Shown one piece after another: positions 50,801 to 63,723 of a stretch of DNA of 64,000 nucleotides (position 1 is its first letter; each line of letters opens with the position of its first letter). This DNA comes from Tridacna crocea. Taxonomy: Eukaryota; Mollusca; Bivalvia; Cardiida; Cardiidae. A program made the translations under genes and the position numbers. The DNA lies in NCBI GenBank assembly GCA_943736015.1, contig OX031058.1:13169001-13233000 (forward strand). The letters are read 5' to 3'. Below the pieces are notes generated by a model. That model saw nothing but the letters and a program-made list of their open reading frames with translations. It searched no databases and was not told where the DNA came from.

Positions 50801-53800
50801 TATTCAGCAGCAAGTCGGTCATGGCCACGCAGAAATAAAGACACCCATGGAGGAGGAGCCAGGAGGTGGTCTATGGGCATCTTGCCTGGGTAAAACTGTC
50901 TTGAAAAATGAAGCTTTAGAACTTAACAACCTCTAGATCGATGGTTTCATTGAATTTAACTTTACAGAGATTGTTATATGCAAGTGATTAAGTAAAAAGA
51001 AAGCATGAGAGATCTGCTTTCAGCTATCGCAAACATAAAATAGCTTTTTGTAAGGGAATGACGTTTTATCTCCCTTTTATGCATACCTATGCAAATAAGT
51101 TAATTTTGATCTTTTTTTTTTTCATATATGTTGAAATGGTGTTAGACCACAAAGTCTCCCAACATGGAATATGTCCTTCCCCTACAATGCATTTTTAAAT
51201 ATTCTATCTTCAACAATGGCAAGAACAATGAATTAATATATGCAAAAAAGAATGGAAGGGAGGAAAAAGAGTATTGATGGAAAGGGGGAAAAAAAGAGGT
51301 GAAAAGAAGTTAGATGGTACTCTCTTTTGGACGTTAAGTTCACTATGGTTTAAAAGGAGTCGATTACTTAAACCGCTTTGTCTCTTTGATATATATCATA
51401 TGCAAATAAATAAACTAGTGTCAATGTGTAAATGCATCTGAGTTAAGATAATGAAGACACTTTTATAACAGAGCCAAGCTCTGGCAAAAGGAGGCTTCAT
51501 GGCATCCCTGTGATCCATGGTATCAAGCCAGCCATTACATAACCAAGGATCCCAAAAAGGAACTTTGTTTAACAACCGACGTAATCATCAGGTAGCTTAC
51601 TTCTTGGGGATACAGAAAATTGACCGATTGTGAAAAGTTTCGGCCCAGGTCAGCCTGCGCGGACTGCGCAGGCTGACCTGGGTCGATACTTTTCGGAGCT
51701 GCATTAAGCCCCCTTTTCACAGAGCATGACTCATAGATATGATCAGGGTCCGTATTCACTGGCTATTTAAATTCCAACTTTTCTGATTAACCATTTTTTA
51801 AACTCATCTACGTTTTAAATACGGTAGAAGAAAAAAAAAAACAGATGTTTGGATTTTAAGTTACTGTCTCGGTCTGAATATCCAAATAATTACAAAAATA
51901 CATCAGAATGACAAAAATAATCTTTAGGAACTGAAAAATCGTCTGTGTAATGCCAAAATATAAAATGAACTAAGATAACGTTAGATAAATAACATCCGAG
52001 ACTATCTAAACGGTATGAATCGACAGCTTACGAGAAAATGGGCGGAACCGGAAACACCCGATCGAATGATGAACTGATAGGCTGCTAAGCGTGACTCACT
52101 GACCTTTTGCGGACAGTATAGATCAAGATCAGACTGCACAGAACGTGCAGTCTGATCTTGGATCTACACTGTCCCATAAGGAGATATTATTCCCCAAAAT
52201 AAAGCTTTGAAATAGCAATACTTAGAATTTTATTAACGAATTGAAAATTGCTTTCTACATGAGTAGTTATATAGCAGGATAAGTCTTAACTGATAAGCTG
52301 CTAAGCACTAGTCAAGGATGTTTTGAAGACAGTGTAGATCAATATCAGACTGCACAGAACGTCCAGCCTGATCTTGGATTTGCACTGTCCGATAAGGTGA
52401 TATTTTTTGTTCCAACAATTGATTTTTAAATATCAATTTTTGAATTATTACTATTAACTGGTTTCATTTACCTTGTTCAGCAGATCAAAGGTTTAACCGA
52501 GCGACTGAGATCAACCTGCACATCAAGCCTCTCTCTTCGATAACAATCGATTGACTAGTTTTACATTACTAGAAGCAACATACAAACGTGCAGTCTGAGA
52601 TTGGATCCTCCAAAAATACCTTTTGAAACAGAAAAAAAAAACTTTGGCTTTTACCATCCGCTTGAAAGCTACATTTGAATTTATTTAGCAGAATAAGGGT
52701 TAAGCTAGTGGTTAACCCTTTACCACACAATGTCTTCTTTTAACGATCCTGTGGAAGAAGCCAATTGAAAACATTGTGGGAAAAGGAGAAAATGCTGGTA
52801 ACCAGCATTTTCTCCTTTTCCCACAATGTTTTCCACCCAAAGAAAGAAAGAAAAATCGCATCATTTGAGGCAAATTGAAATCGTCGTCTGCAAAGGCTTT
52901 AAATTTGGAAATGTCTACAATTTTGTCGTTTGGTAAAGGGTAAAGGAGTTGATGTAACTGTCTATTTTGATTGACAGGTTTGATACCAAACATGTTCTGC
53001 CTGTCATGTCTAATTTGTTCCGATCACAGCATGCTGATAGTCGGAGCAATCCTACAAGTGTCTGTGATCAGTTGTGTTTATATATACACGTTTGTTATAC
53101 GTATCGAACAAGTCTGATGTTCGTCGTATTCGAAAAAGGTAAAAAACATTGAGAGAGAAAGAGAAAATTCCGGTTACCAAGATCCTTTTTTCGCTAAACA
53201 GTTGATATACGTATATAACTAACTGGAAATGGGCTATGACGTTCGATACACTGTAGGCCTATATTACATCCAAAATGTCTTTTTTTGTTTTTTTTCCAGA
53301 GGGAGGGGTTTGTTGGTGAAAAAGAAAAACTTGATTTATTTTTTCATAATTACGGAGTTGTTGAAGAAGCAGATAGCAAGTACCCCGTAGAGCACCAAGT
53401 AATTCCATATGACAACTTCGGACCAAGCAAAAAGACACAGATAATATTAATTTGGTGTTCTTGTCTCAGTGTTTAACCCTTTTCACAAATGACAAATTTT
53501 AGACAGTCCCAAACTCAAAGTGTTTCCAGATGGCAATTTTGAATTTGATGAGAGTGGCGGGAAGTTTTCCTAGAGGCTAGAAATCACTACTGTGGAAAAA
53601 GGAGAAATTGCTCGTTACGAGCAATTTCTCCTTTTCCCACAGAGTTTTCTAAAGACTTGTACTGCAGACACGTAAAAACCAGGGCTTGTTTGGGAAAGGG
53701 TTAAGCCAAGCTGACAATGCAGATAAAAGATCGGACAGAGTGTATTGTGCACTCTGATCTTGATCTATACTGGTGACAAAAGCGGGTGTTGAAAAAGGTG

Positions 53801-56800
53801 CTTTAAAGATCAAAACAGTTCTGAAATGGGTATAAAGACCGACGATTAATTGCAATTCGATGGTTGTTTTCGTGTATAGTAATTCAGCTAAACGTTTCGT
53901 GCAGTCTGATCTTGATTTAAACCGGTCGTAAAACTAACTCCAGTTATGACAGGCAATTAACCCTTTACCTGATATGCCAATTTGAGGCTCTTCCATTTCA
54001 GCCACAAATAAAGATATGATGTCAAAAATATGGATAAATGAGGATACAAATATGTGACTGAGTGGAAAACATTGTGGGAAAAGGAGAAATTGCTCGTTAC
54101 GAGCAATTTCTCCTTTTCCCGCAATGTTTTCAAAGCTGTCTGTTGTTGATACATGTACGTCAAAATGAGTATCTACGGAGTAAAGAGTTAAAGGTTAAGG
54201 CAGCTAATTCTTGTCATAGTAACTCTAGACCTGTCAGGTTTTGACAATTTATGAAAACAAAAACAAAATACAATAAGTTCCTGATACGCTTATCAGTAAA
54301 CTGCTGGGAAAAGGAATGGTCAATAGGCTAGCATTACGGCCAAGAACTGTATCGCAACGTCTCTCCATGTTTATTGGTTTGGCGTGTGATTTGGCTTTCA
54401 ATAATATCTCAACTAAAATATGGTGACTGTGCGCAGTGCTAAACTTGCCTTGAATTTGAAAGTACTACGTTCGTTTTCCCAACAAGAAGTCAAAACAATA
54501 CTAAGCAGTACAAGACAAGAGAATCCGGTCTCCATAACTTTATCAATATTGTTTGTGATGTCCGTGGTCGTGAGGTAGAGCGTCGGCCTCATAACCTGAG
54601 TTCGATACCCGGCAGCGAGTGTCAACTTTGGGATTTTTCATTGGCCCACAAATTCGGCGCGAGTACTGGTGTAGTTCCCAGTAAGCAGAACCGAGAGAGA
54701 TTAGTATATTAAGTTGTAAGAACTTGTTTCTCAATCGATGTACAATAAATATGTTTAAACTATCAATCTTCGAGATTACTTTGGCCTAGACCGCATTTCT
54801 GACTCACATTGCAAGCCTTGGGTGTTATCACTGAGTTGCTAGAGCCAGCCTTTGACGCATGGAACAGTTCCATAGTGGAAATACATCATTTGATTTTGAC
54901 AAAAGCTCTTCGCAAATGAAGTTCCAGAGTTGTACCTAACTACCCTAAAAGCACTGTTCTATGTGAATTGAGCTCGATAACCCACAGGCTTCCAAGCAGA
55001 ACTCAAGCTTTAGCCGACAGAAGGTGGAGTCTAATCTTTAACTACCAGATACAAAGAAACATTTCTGGCGATTTGAATTTTATCCCTTAAATTCCTACAT
55101 AACAAGAATGAATATTTCTATTCCGAAAACAACGATATTACAAAGTGCTCGTTGTTTGGAAATATAGTCAACGAATCGGATAGTATGGATCCGAGATCAG
55201 ACTGCATTTTTCTGTGCACTCCGGCGTTAATATATACTGATACAAAGAAGCATTGATTCGCACAAACCAGCCCAAGGGTTAACATCGCAATATTTAACTT
55301 TCTACTACTACAAAGATAATTCCTTTTAGCTTATCTTGCATGCCATGTAAGGGTTGGTCTTCTGAAGAGAACCATTTTTGAAACACTTTGAGAAAACAAG
55401 AACCATTGGTTCTGTTACTTGTTCTTTTCCATTGATGTTGTCCGGGTAGCTTGCTTCAAGTTTGAGGAAGCAAGGAGTTTGTAGAAAGTGTCAAGTACAC
55501 CTGGTCAAGCTATCATTACGTTTTATCATGCATTATTTTACACGTGTCATAAACACACGTGCTACTGCTGATAGCATTGTACTGGTTCCCATGAAAACCT
55601 TTTCATCTTTCTGTTAAAATCATAGCAGTACAATTACTTCAAAATCATTGGATAGTAACGCTTGCCAGCAATCATAAATTCTTCGTACAACTGTGAATGA
55701 CAATATTTCTTCCGAATTACCCTTTAAGACACTTACATCGAAAACAGACTTGAACTGCTAAGCTGTTCGTTCCTGTATGAAACAAATTTACCGTTTAATA
55801 TTCTACTTTATACCCACATACATTTAGTTCGAGTTTAAAGAAAGTCGGGGTTCGTATAAAAGACGGATGAGAAATGACAAGAATTGTATTGCACGACCTC
55901 CACAGCCTGTCCCAATCTTTAGTGTTCACAAAAATCCATCATGAGTGTAGAGTAAGAACAAAGTATAGCAAAAAGTTAACTATGCATAGCCATGTTCTGT
56001 GAAGAAGGGGGTTTAACTCTTTACCACATGAGAAAATTTTAGACGGGTCCCAATTGACAAAATAAAAGTGACTGAAAATTTGAAATTTGATTTGTGAAAG
56101 GAAGAAAACATTGTGGTTACCAGCATTTTCTCCTTTTCCCACAATGTTTTCTAAAAGCTTCTTTCTCATGGGCGTCAAAAGTAGGGATTGTGTGGTAATG
56201 GGTTAATGCATCTGCCAAAGGTCAGCCTGGGCACCCCGTGCAGGCCTACCTGGGCCGAAACGTTTTGCTGATGGTTAATTTTCTCCGTGTCAAAGGAACA
56301 GTCTACCTCCTGTTTCAGTCGGCTGTTAGACAAAATGGCTTGCAACATGCGAAAAGGGACACACGGACATTTGCGTAAAGTGTCGTCTCGGATCAGCGTT
56401 TGCAGTCCGCGCAGGCTAATCCGAAACGACATTTTACGACAATATTAGATTTTCTGCTTCAGTATACTTGCACAAGACAGAAAATTGCATAAAAACGGAA
56501 AGTGTCGCCTCGGATTAGCCTGCGCGGACTGCGCAGGCTGATCCAAGACGACACTTTACGCAAATGTCCGAGTGTCCCTTTTCGCGTATTGCAGGCCAAA
56601 TGGATTTACTGGACCCCCAAATTATGTGATGTCTTAGTTGTCAATATACGTTACAGGGATTCACTAAGCCCCCTTATTCCAAAGCATGGGTGATATCTTC
56701 TGTACTCACCATTGCCATGGCAACCTGTCTCGCAAAGGACAAGAGATCTGCTGGTGTAACGATTCCCTCGTTGATTCCCCCGTGTTCATCCATCAGTGAA

Positions 56801-59800
56801 TAGTTCAACTCTTGGATGTGTCCGGAATTGGTGGAAAGTTCTCCCTCAAGCCGACATTTTCTGTAAGATTATACCGCATTTTGTATTGTAATAACTCTAA
56901 ATCTTTACCAAATAACAAAATTACAGCCTTATACAAATTGAAAGCATTTGCAGACGATAATTTTAGTGTGGCTCAAAAGTAAGTTTTCCTTCATAGAGTA
57001 GAAAACATTGTGGGAAAAGGAGAAAATGCTGGTTACCAGCATTTTCTTCTTTTCCCCACAATGTTTTCAAATTGCCTTTTTTCCAGGAGCGTCAAAAGTC
57101 AGCATTGTGTGGTAAAGGGTTACTCTACTAAATAAATTGCGGAAAGCTTTCAAGCCGACTGTGAAAACCCGAGTTATGCTATAATTTTAAACTCATATGT
57201 ATCTATGGAGAAAGTTACCTCTTTATCGGATAGTGAAGATCCAAGATCAGACTGCACGTTCTTACAAACATGAAAGTTCGCAACAAATGCATAACTGAAA
57301 TACCAACTGCATCTGGCGGGACTCGAACTCATGCGGACTATTATCCTCTTTTATCGAGGTTTAAAAGATTGATACCATAACCACTGAGCTAAAGAAATAT
57401 CTCCCAGAAGCTTTGTTCACTGGCGAGCGGTAACCGTAGCGGTTGGGGGTAGCGGCAGCGTCGGCGGCAGCAGCATCGGTAGCGGCAGCGTTTTTTTTTT
57501 CCGCTGGAGTGTGTGTTTATTGACAGGATGTATAGCTGTGGCGGTTTACTTTTCCATCATGGTCCCCGTATGGCCAACTCTAGAACATCGTGATCAAGAT
57601 ATCATTATCATTGGATTATGTATGCTACTGCTGAAGCAAAAAAGGTGGAGAAGACGTCGCCGATGGAACGTCCATCCGATATTAAAGAGTCGCCATAGAC
57701 ACGGCATTTTTCATACCCTAGCTCTACCAGCTGTTCACTATCTGTGTCATTCGATTTTGGAGGCATTTTTAATGTCAATCTAACGTAAAACAGTCAACTT
57801 TAAATGCGGATTTAAATGCCCTTTGGACCATTCTAGCGGCGAGCGGTAAGTGGCGAAAAAAAACGCTGCTCCGTCGATCTGCCGCCGTCGCGCGCCAGTG
57901 AACACTACATAGGAAAACTGTACACAGTAAAAAAATCCGTTGCCGCTGCCGCTTCCGCTACCGCTACGGTTACCGCTCGCCAGTAAACGCGGCTTAACGC
58001 AGTTGTTGGTCGCCCGGCAGAAGCTGGCGACACATATTTAAGATAGTCAGGAAGAGATGTTGATGGAGAGTGTACGTACTTCCAGTTGAAATCTTTCATC
58101 ATACTCGCCAGGTTTATTTTGGTAAAATATGTGTGAATGCTTGTGAAATTGTTGTGTGGGGTTTTCATCACCTTTTTTTTTAAGCTGTTGACTTGTTTTA
58201 AAACCGATAAAGAATCATGGAAGAATTATTAACGTTCTGGTGCACAATGTTTTGTGAAACAATTCAGGTTCTGGTGCAGAATGCATCTGTTTTAAGCGAA
58301 TGAACTCGTCCAACTGCATGATCTTAGGCACCAAATGGACTGCAAAGACCAGTTATAGGTGGATTCAGCACTCCTTTGATAAGATTTAACTGCATTTTAC
58401 GCACGCAATGAAAAAAAAAATCTCGATATTCTTGACTATATATGAGCAACGCTCTGGCTAAAGGGGGCTTAGTGCATCTCCGTGATATATTATACCGTGT
58501 AAAAACATCACATAATTATGGATCCATAAAAATCACAATGAAGTGAATCATAAGATAGTCTGGTCCTTTGTGATACAGTAAATTTACCAATTGCGAAAAG
58601 TTTCGGCCCAGGTCAGCCTGCGCGGACTGCGCAGGCTGACCTGGGTCGATACTTTTCGCAGATGCATCAAGCCCCCTTATTACAGAGTTTTCTCATATCT
58701 AAACTTCTTCCTAAATCCCTGGGTAATCTCATCGAAATGATAATAGAAGCTGTAAAACGGTCACAAATTTTTAAGGGATGGAAAAATACATTTCTTGGCA
58801 CTCTGTCCTGTGGTTTTATTTGTTATTTATAGTATCTGTGCGTAGCCATTAGTAACTTAGCTTGCCTTGGTAGACAGTGTAGGTCAAGATCACATTTCAG
58901 GGAACTTGCAGTCTGATCTCGATCTACGCTATCAGGGTTTATTTGAGGAATTGTTACCGGAAGTGCCTTAACATCGGGATATCGGTGTCTATTTACCTGA
59001 CTTATACTCGTATCAATTGGTTCACGAAGGGCGAAACGTTTTTACCATCTTATCAGTTTCGAATAAAGTTCTAAGTGTTTTTGTTCTCAAAAGTTAACCG
59101 AGAATGAAAAACACACTTGTTTGGCTTAAGCCTTTACTAAACAAAATTTTAGACTGGTCCAAATTGAAAGCACTTGCAGACGACAAAAAAAAAAACAACA
59201 ACAAAAAACAACATGACTCAAAAGTTAAAATTTGTTTCCCGCCGGACAGAAAACATTGTGTGAAAATGAGGAAATGCTATTTACAAGTATTTTCTCCCAT
59301 TCCCGCAAAGTTTTCAACAGACTTCTATCACAGTGTCGTTAAAACAGGGTAATGTTTGAAACAGGCTTAACAAATTAAAAACAACGAAAATATTTAGGCA
59401 CTTGGTTAAACAGTGCAGATAAAGACCAGACTAATGTAAGTTGTAGTGCGATCTTAAGTGCACACTGTCCAATGTTTCAAAAATAAAAATAAAAATAAAA
59501 TGCAATAAGATGACAAAAACCCTGAAAATGCAACAATTTTCGTGTTCATTTTGATTGCAGGTACATGTAGATACTTTGAATGAAGTTTTTTCTTTTTAAT
59601 TACATGTATTTACTATTAACCTGCTTATTATAAATTTGTGAAATGTAACTTTAAAAGCGAAAGTAAAAAATCCTAATAATGCTTTTTCAAAGTTATTTTT
59701 TGGGGAAAGATATATGTCCTTATCCTTGTAGATACACGATCGAGCTGCGCGTTCTGTACAGTCTGATCTTGAATTAAGCTGTCTGCAAAAGGTTAACTCT

Positions 59801-62800
59801 TTACCACACGAGAAAATTTTAGACTGGTCCAAATTGAAAGCATTTGCAGACGACAAAATAAAGGTGACTGAAAAATTGAAATTTGTTTTGTGAAGGGTAA
59901 AAAACACTGTGGGAAAAGGAGAAAATGCTGGTTACCAGCATTTTCTCCTTTTCCCACAGTGTTTTCAAAAGGCTTCTTTCTCAGGAGCGTCAAAAATAGG
60001 GATTGTGTGGTAATGGGTTAATGAATCGCCCGTATAGCAGTCTGAGGGTTAACTTTGTGGCGAAAGAGTTCGTTTTATCGAGGGTATCTTTTAAGAGAAA
60101 AAAATCTCCTTATCGGACAGTGTAGTGTCATGATCAGACTGCACGTTTTGTGCAGTCTGATCTTGATCCACACTGCCCACAAAACTTCCCGAGTCACGCT
60201 TAGCAGCCTACGGGTTAACTTTGTGGCGAATGAGTTCGTGTTATATCACTTTTCTGGATAGTTTTTAAGAAGATTTTCTTTTTTTTTTACTTTATTTATC
60301 TTGACAATAAATTTCATTTGATTTTCATCGAAAGCCATGTGTTTGATTTTTTGCTTTCAAAATTTGCAACGTAGGTAGAATTAAAGGCTTCTTTTTTTTA
60401 AATACATACACCAGTTTTTTTTTCTAAGATTGCTAACATCTTTTTACTATATATCAAAATATCAAAACGTGAGTATATTTCAGCAAATTACAAAAATAAG
60501 TCTCATCATCCCATTTATCATAATAGCACTTTTATTGGCAGGGAAAGTAAAATATTGATATGATAAACTTTCCCTTAGGCTACAAAGCGCGACTACAGGA
60601 CCTTTTGTGGGCAGTGTAGATCAAGATCAGACTGCACAAAACATGCAGTCTGATCTTGACTCTACACTGTCCGACAAGGAGATTTCTTTCTCTGGTAATA
60701 CCCTCGAAATAGTTTGGTTTTTGTTATCCGCTGGAAAGTTTCATTCCACTTCAGGAGCAGATTAAGACTATGGAGTGGCGGTATATATATATTTATACAT
60801 AATATTTTTATAACATTTTTTTTTGTTTATTACTTCCTGAAGAAAAGCATTAGAAATACATCCTTGTAAGATATGGCAAAAAAAATGAGTTAACCCATTA
60901 CCAAGCGACAATATTTTAGACTGGTCCAAATTGAAAGCATTTGCAGACGACAAAATAAAAGTGACTGAAAATTTGAAATTTGTTTTCTGAAGGGTAGAAA
61001 ACATTGTGGGAAAAAGAGAAAATGCTGGTTACCAGCATTTTCTCCTTTTCCCACAATGTTTTCTAAAGGCTTCATTCTCAGGGGCGTTAAAAGTAGGGAT
61101 TGTGTGGTAATGGGTTAAGGTTCATTACGTAAATACCAATTGTTACGGGAGATAACTCCTTCCGTACTATAAAGCTTCATCCCGTATATAACATCAATAC
61201 CGAACAGGTGCTTTAGGGAGAATTCTCTTTGGCTCAGTGGTTATGGTTTTGATCTGTTAAACCTAAGAAACGGAAGATCTTGTCTGCAACGGGTCCGAAT
61301 CCCGCCAGGTGTAGTTTGTTTTTTCAGCTATGCATTTGCTGCGAACTTTCATGTTCGTAAGACAGTAAAAACATTATGGCAAAAGAACCATTTCTCCGTT
61401 TTTGTCTCTATGTCTTTTATAAATTGTGTGCTGCAAGAAGTGGACTGTTGTCAATGGAAAATAATGGACAGACTCATTTCTCTAAACAAAACTGTGCACA
61501 TGACTTATAGACACTATTTGAAGATGACAAATTCAAAGTGGCTTTAATGAAGGAAATTTGCTTCGAATAGATAACAGTGTGGGAAATTGAAAAAAAAAAA
61601 AGAAGAAAAAAATGCTAGTTACCAGCATCTTTTTTTTAATCCTCACAATATTTTCAAAAGTCCTTTTTTTGCCTTCAAGGTTATATGAAACATAAGATTC
61701 TTTGATAAACAATTAATACGCTGTTTGATTCCTCAAAAATAGGCGAAGTATACTAAAAGTATATTACTCCAAAAATAAATTGAAATCATCCATCAAAAGA
61801 CTGGCACCTTTCATCGATTTCTATGAGCTTTGAACTATCCCTTCTTCGTAATTAGATATGAAATATACTCTGTAAGAAAGAGGCTTAATGTATCTGCGAA
61901 AAGTATCGACCCAGGTCAGCCTCCGCAGTCCGCGCAGGCTGACCTGGGCCAAACTTTTCGCTTTTGTTCAAACTTTCTGTATGTCAAAGGACAAGTCTAC
62001 CTTATGATTTTGTCAGTTTTTAGAAATGGTGAATTTCATGGAGACCTAATTATGTGATGTCTTGCATTATGATGCATTAAATTTAGGGAGATGCATTAAG
62101 TCCCCTTTTGTCAGAGCATGGCTTAATTATATAAACAGCCAGTTGTGTGTGTGCAGCACAGATTGAGTTTGATCTGATAGACTTGACTTAAAAAAACTGA
62201 CAGCATAGATCCAAGATCAGACTGCACGTTCTGTGCTGTCTGATCTTGGATCTATGCCCTTCACAAAAGCCCCCTTTTTTTTGCCTATGACATTCACAGA
62301 GTTAAACATGCATACAGTTGTATCACGGCAACAACTCCAATTCTTATCTCTTTCCTGGGTTTCATAGGGGCTACTCCTCGGCTTTAGAGATATTATTGTT
62401 GATTTTATTTGAATTTAACGCCGTTTAAATGGATTCGGTCATATTACGGCGGCGACTGCACATATACGTGTTTCCTGATCTTTTCACATCAGTACCCACA
62501 CAACTTCCTTTCTAAGTCACTGGCTACTTTTCTCACATGTATCAGAGTAGAGTGGGTAAAAATCGCCGAAAACAAATTTTGCCTATACCTAGTAACGAAC
62601 TAAGAACCACCAGTTCCCGAGTCAGATACGCTAATCACATAGCTATACGGGCGGGCCTGAGAGATAGGATGAGCAATATCTTGTTGTCTCACACACTTTA
62701 AAAAGAAACACATATATAAAAAGAAAGCGACTGCTCTCGTAGGCGGGTATACATTCTGTCTACATTATTTACATGTGAAACCTATCCCATCCCATATGAT

Positions 62801-63664
62801 TAAGTTCTTCGGTTCTTCTTATATCAGAATATCTCATGAATTTCGGATATTTGCAGGCTTCTAATTTACGAATATATGAAAAGAATTAGAAAATAATCTT
62901 GATGTGGGCACGATCAAGAAAAACATTGCGACCAAAAGAGAAATTGCTCGTTTCGAGCAATTTCTCTATTGGTCACAATGTTTTTCAAATATCTTAAAAT
63001 CTGAGAATCGTAAAAATTCCTCCTGAAGTCTTGGAATGGATGTCAATTAATCGAGATAAATAATCAAATGATAAGCTGATTTTCACAGTTTCTGCGTAGG
63101 TGAAGCCGGGGTCAGAACGGGCATGTAAGTTTAAATAAATATGAAATAAACAACTTATTGCTATAATTAGTTGATTAGCCTAAATTTGTAAATAACCAAC
63201 TGTCAGCGCCCGCAGAAAAAGCCATCCCGCTGTCTATGTTATTTTTTGTTTGTTTTATCGAAGTTCGGAAACCTTAGATTATCGGAGTTAAAAAAAAGAT
63301 AGAACCAATCCTTTGAAAGATAAGAACTACGATATAACATATACATATGAATGTGGGTATTTCGAAAGCGAATGAGACACATATATCAGCACTCCTTTGC
63401 ACTACGGAGCATTTCCATTCACGTCTGTAGTTGGCTTAGAAAGTAGTCCGTCATCACGTGATATTTTCGTCACATGACCATAACTCAAAATGGCGTTGGT
63501 AACGAACGACAATTCTGCTCGGAGATTGATATATCAGGTCATATTCTAACTCTTCAATGAGAGGGACTTGGGGACATTCAAGAAGGCGAAAGAGAGAGAC
63601 GGGGAAGAAGCACAAAGCAACAACGGTGAAATACTTAGAGAGAGCGGGGGAAAGAAAAGAGCGG

Positions 63665-63723
<59 letters not shown>

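Larger units (their letters stand above)
55990..56690. mobile_element. Family D element split by families A and C
   Basis: Three D pieces remain: 55990-56012, 56207-56334 and 56599-56690. Read together they run GTGAAGAAGGGGG, TTAATGCATCTGCC, the hairpin GGTCAGCCTGGGC, GTTAGACAAAATGG, ATTTACTGGACC, AAGCCCCCTTATTCCAAAGC. The right end is about 20 bases from the RTK exon at 56710. Confidence 0.75.
57419..57984. mobile_element. PIF/Harbinger-type element, internally deleted
   Basis: 24-base perfect inverted ends at 57419-57442 and 57961-57984 (ACTGGCGAGCGG, then TAACCGTAGCGG). Beyond them are AGCGGC-rich subterminal runs. A second inner end (CGCGCGCCAGTGAACAC, about 57890) suggests nested or duplicated termini. 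Two short frames inside read outward from the deletion. Confidence 0.65.
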
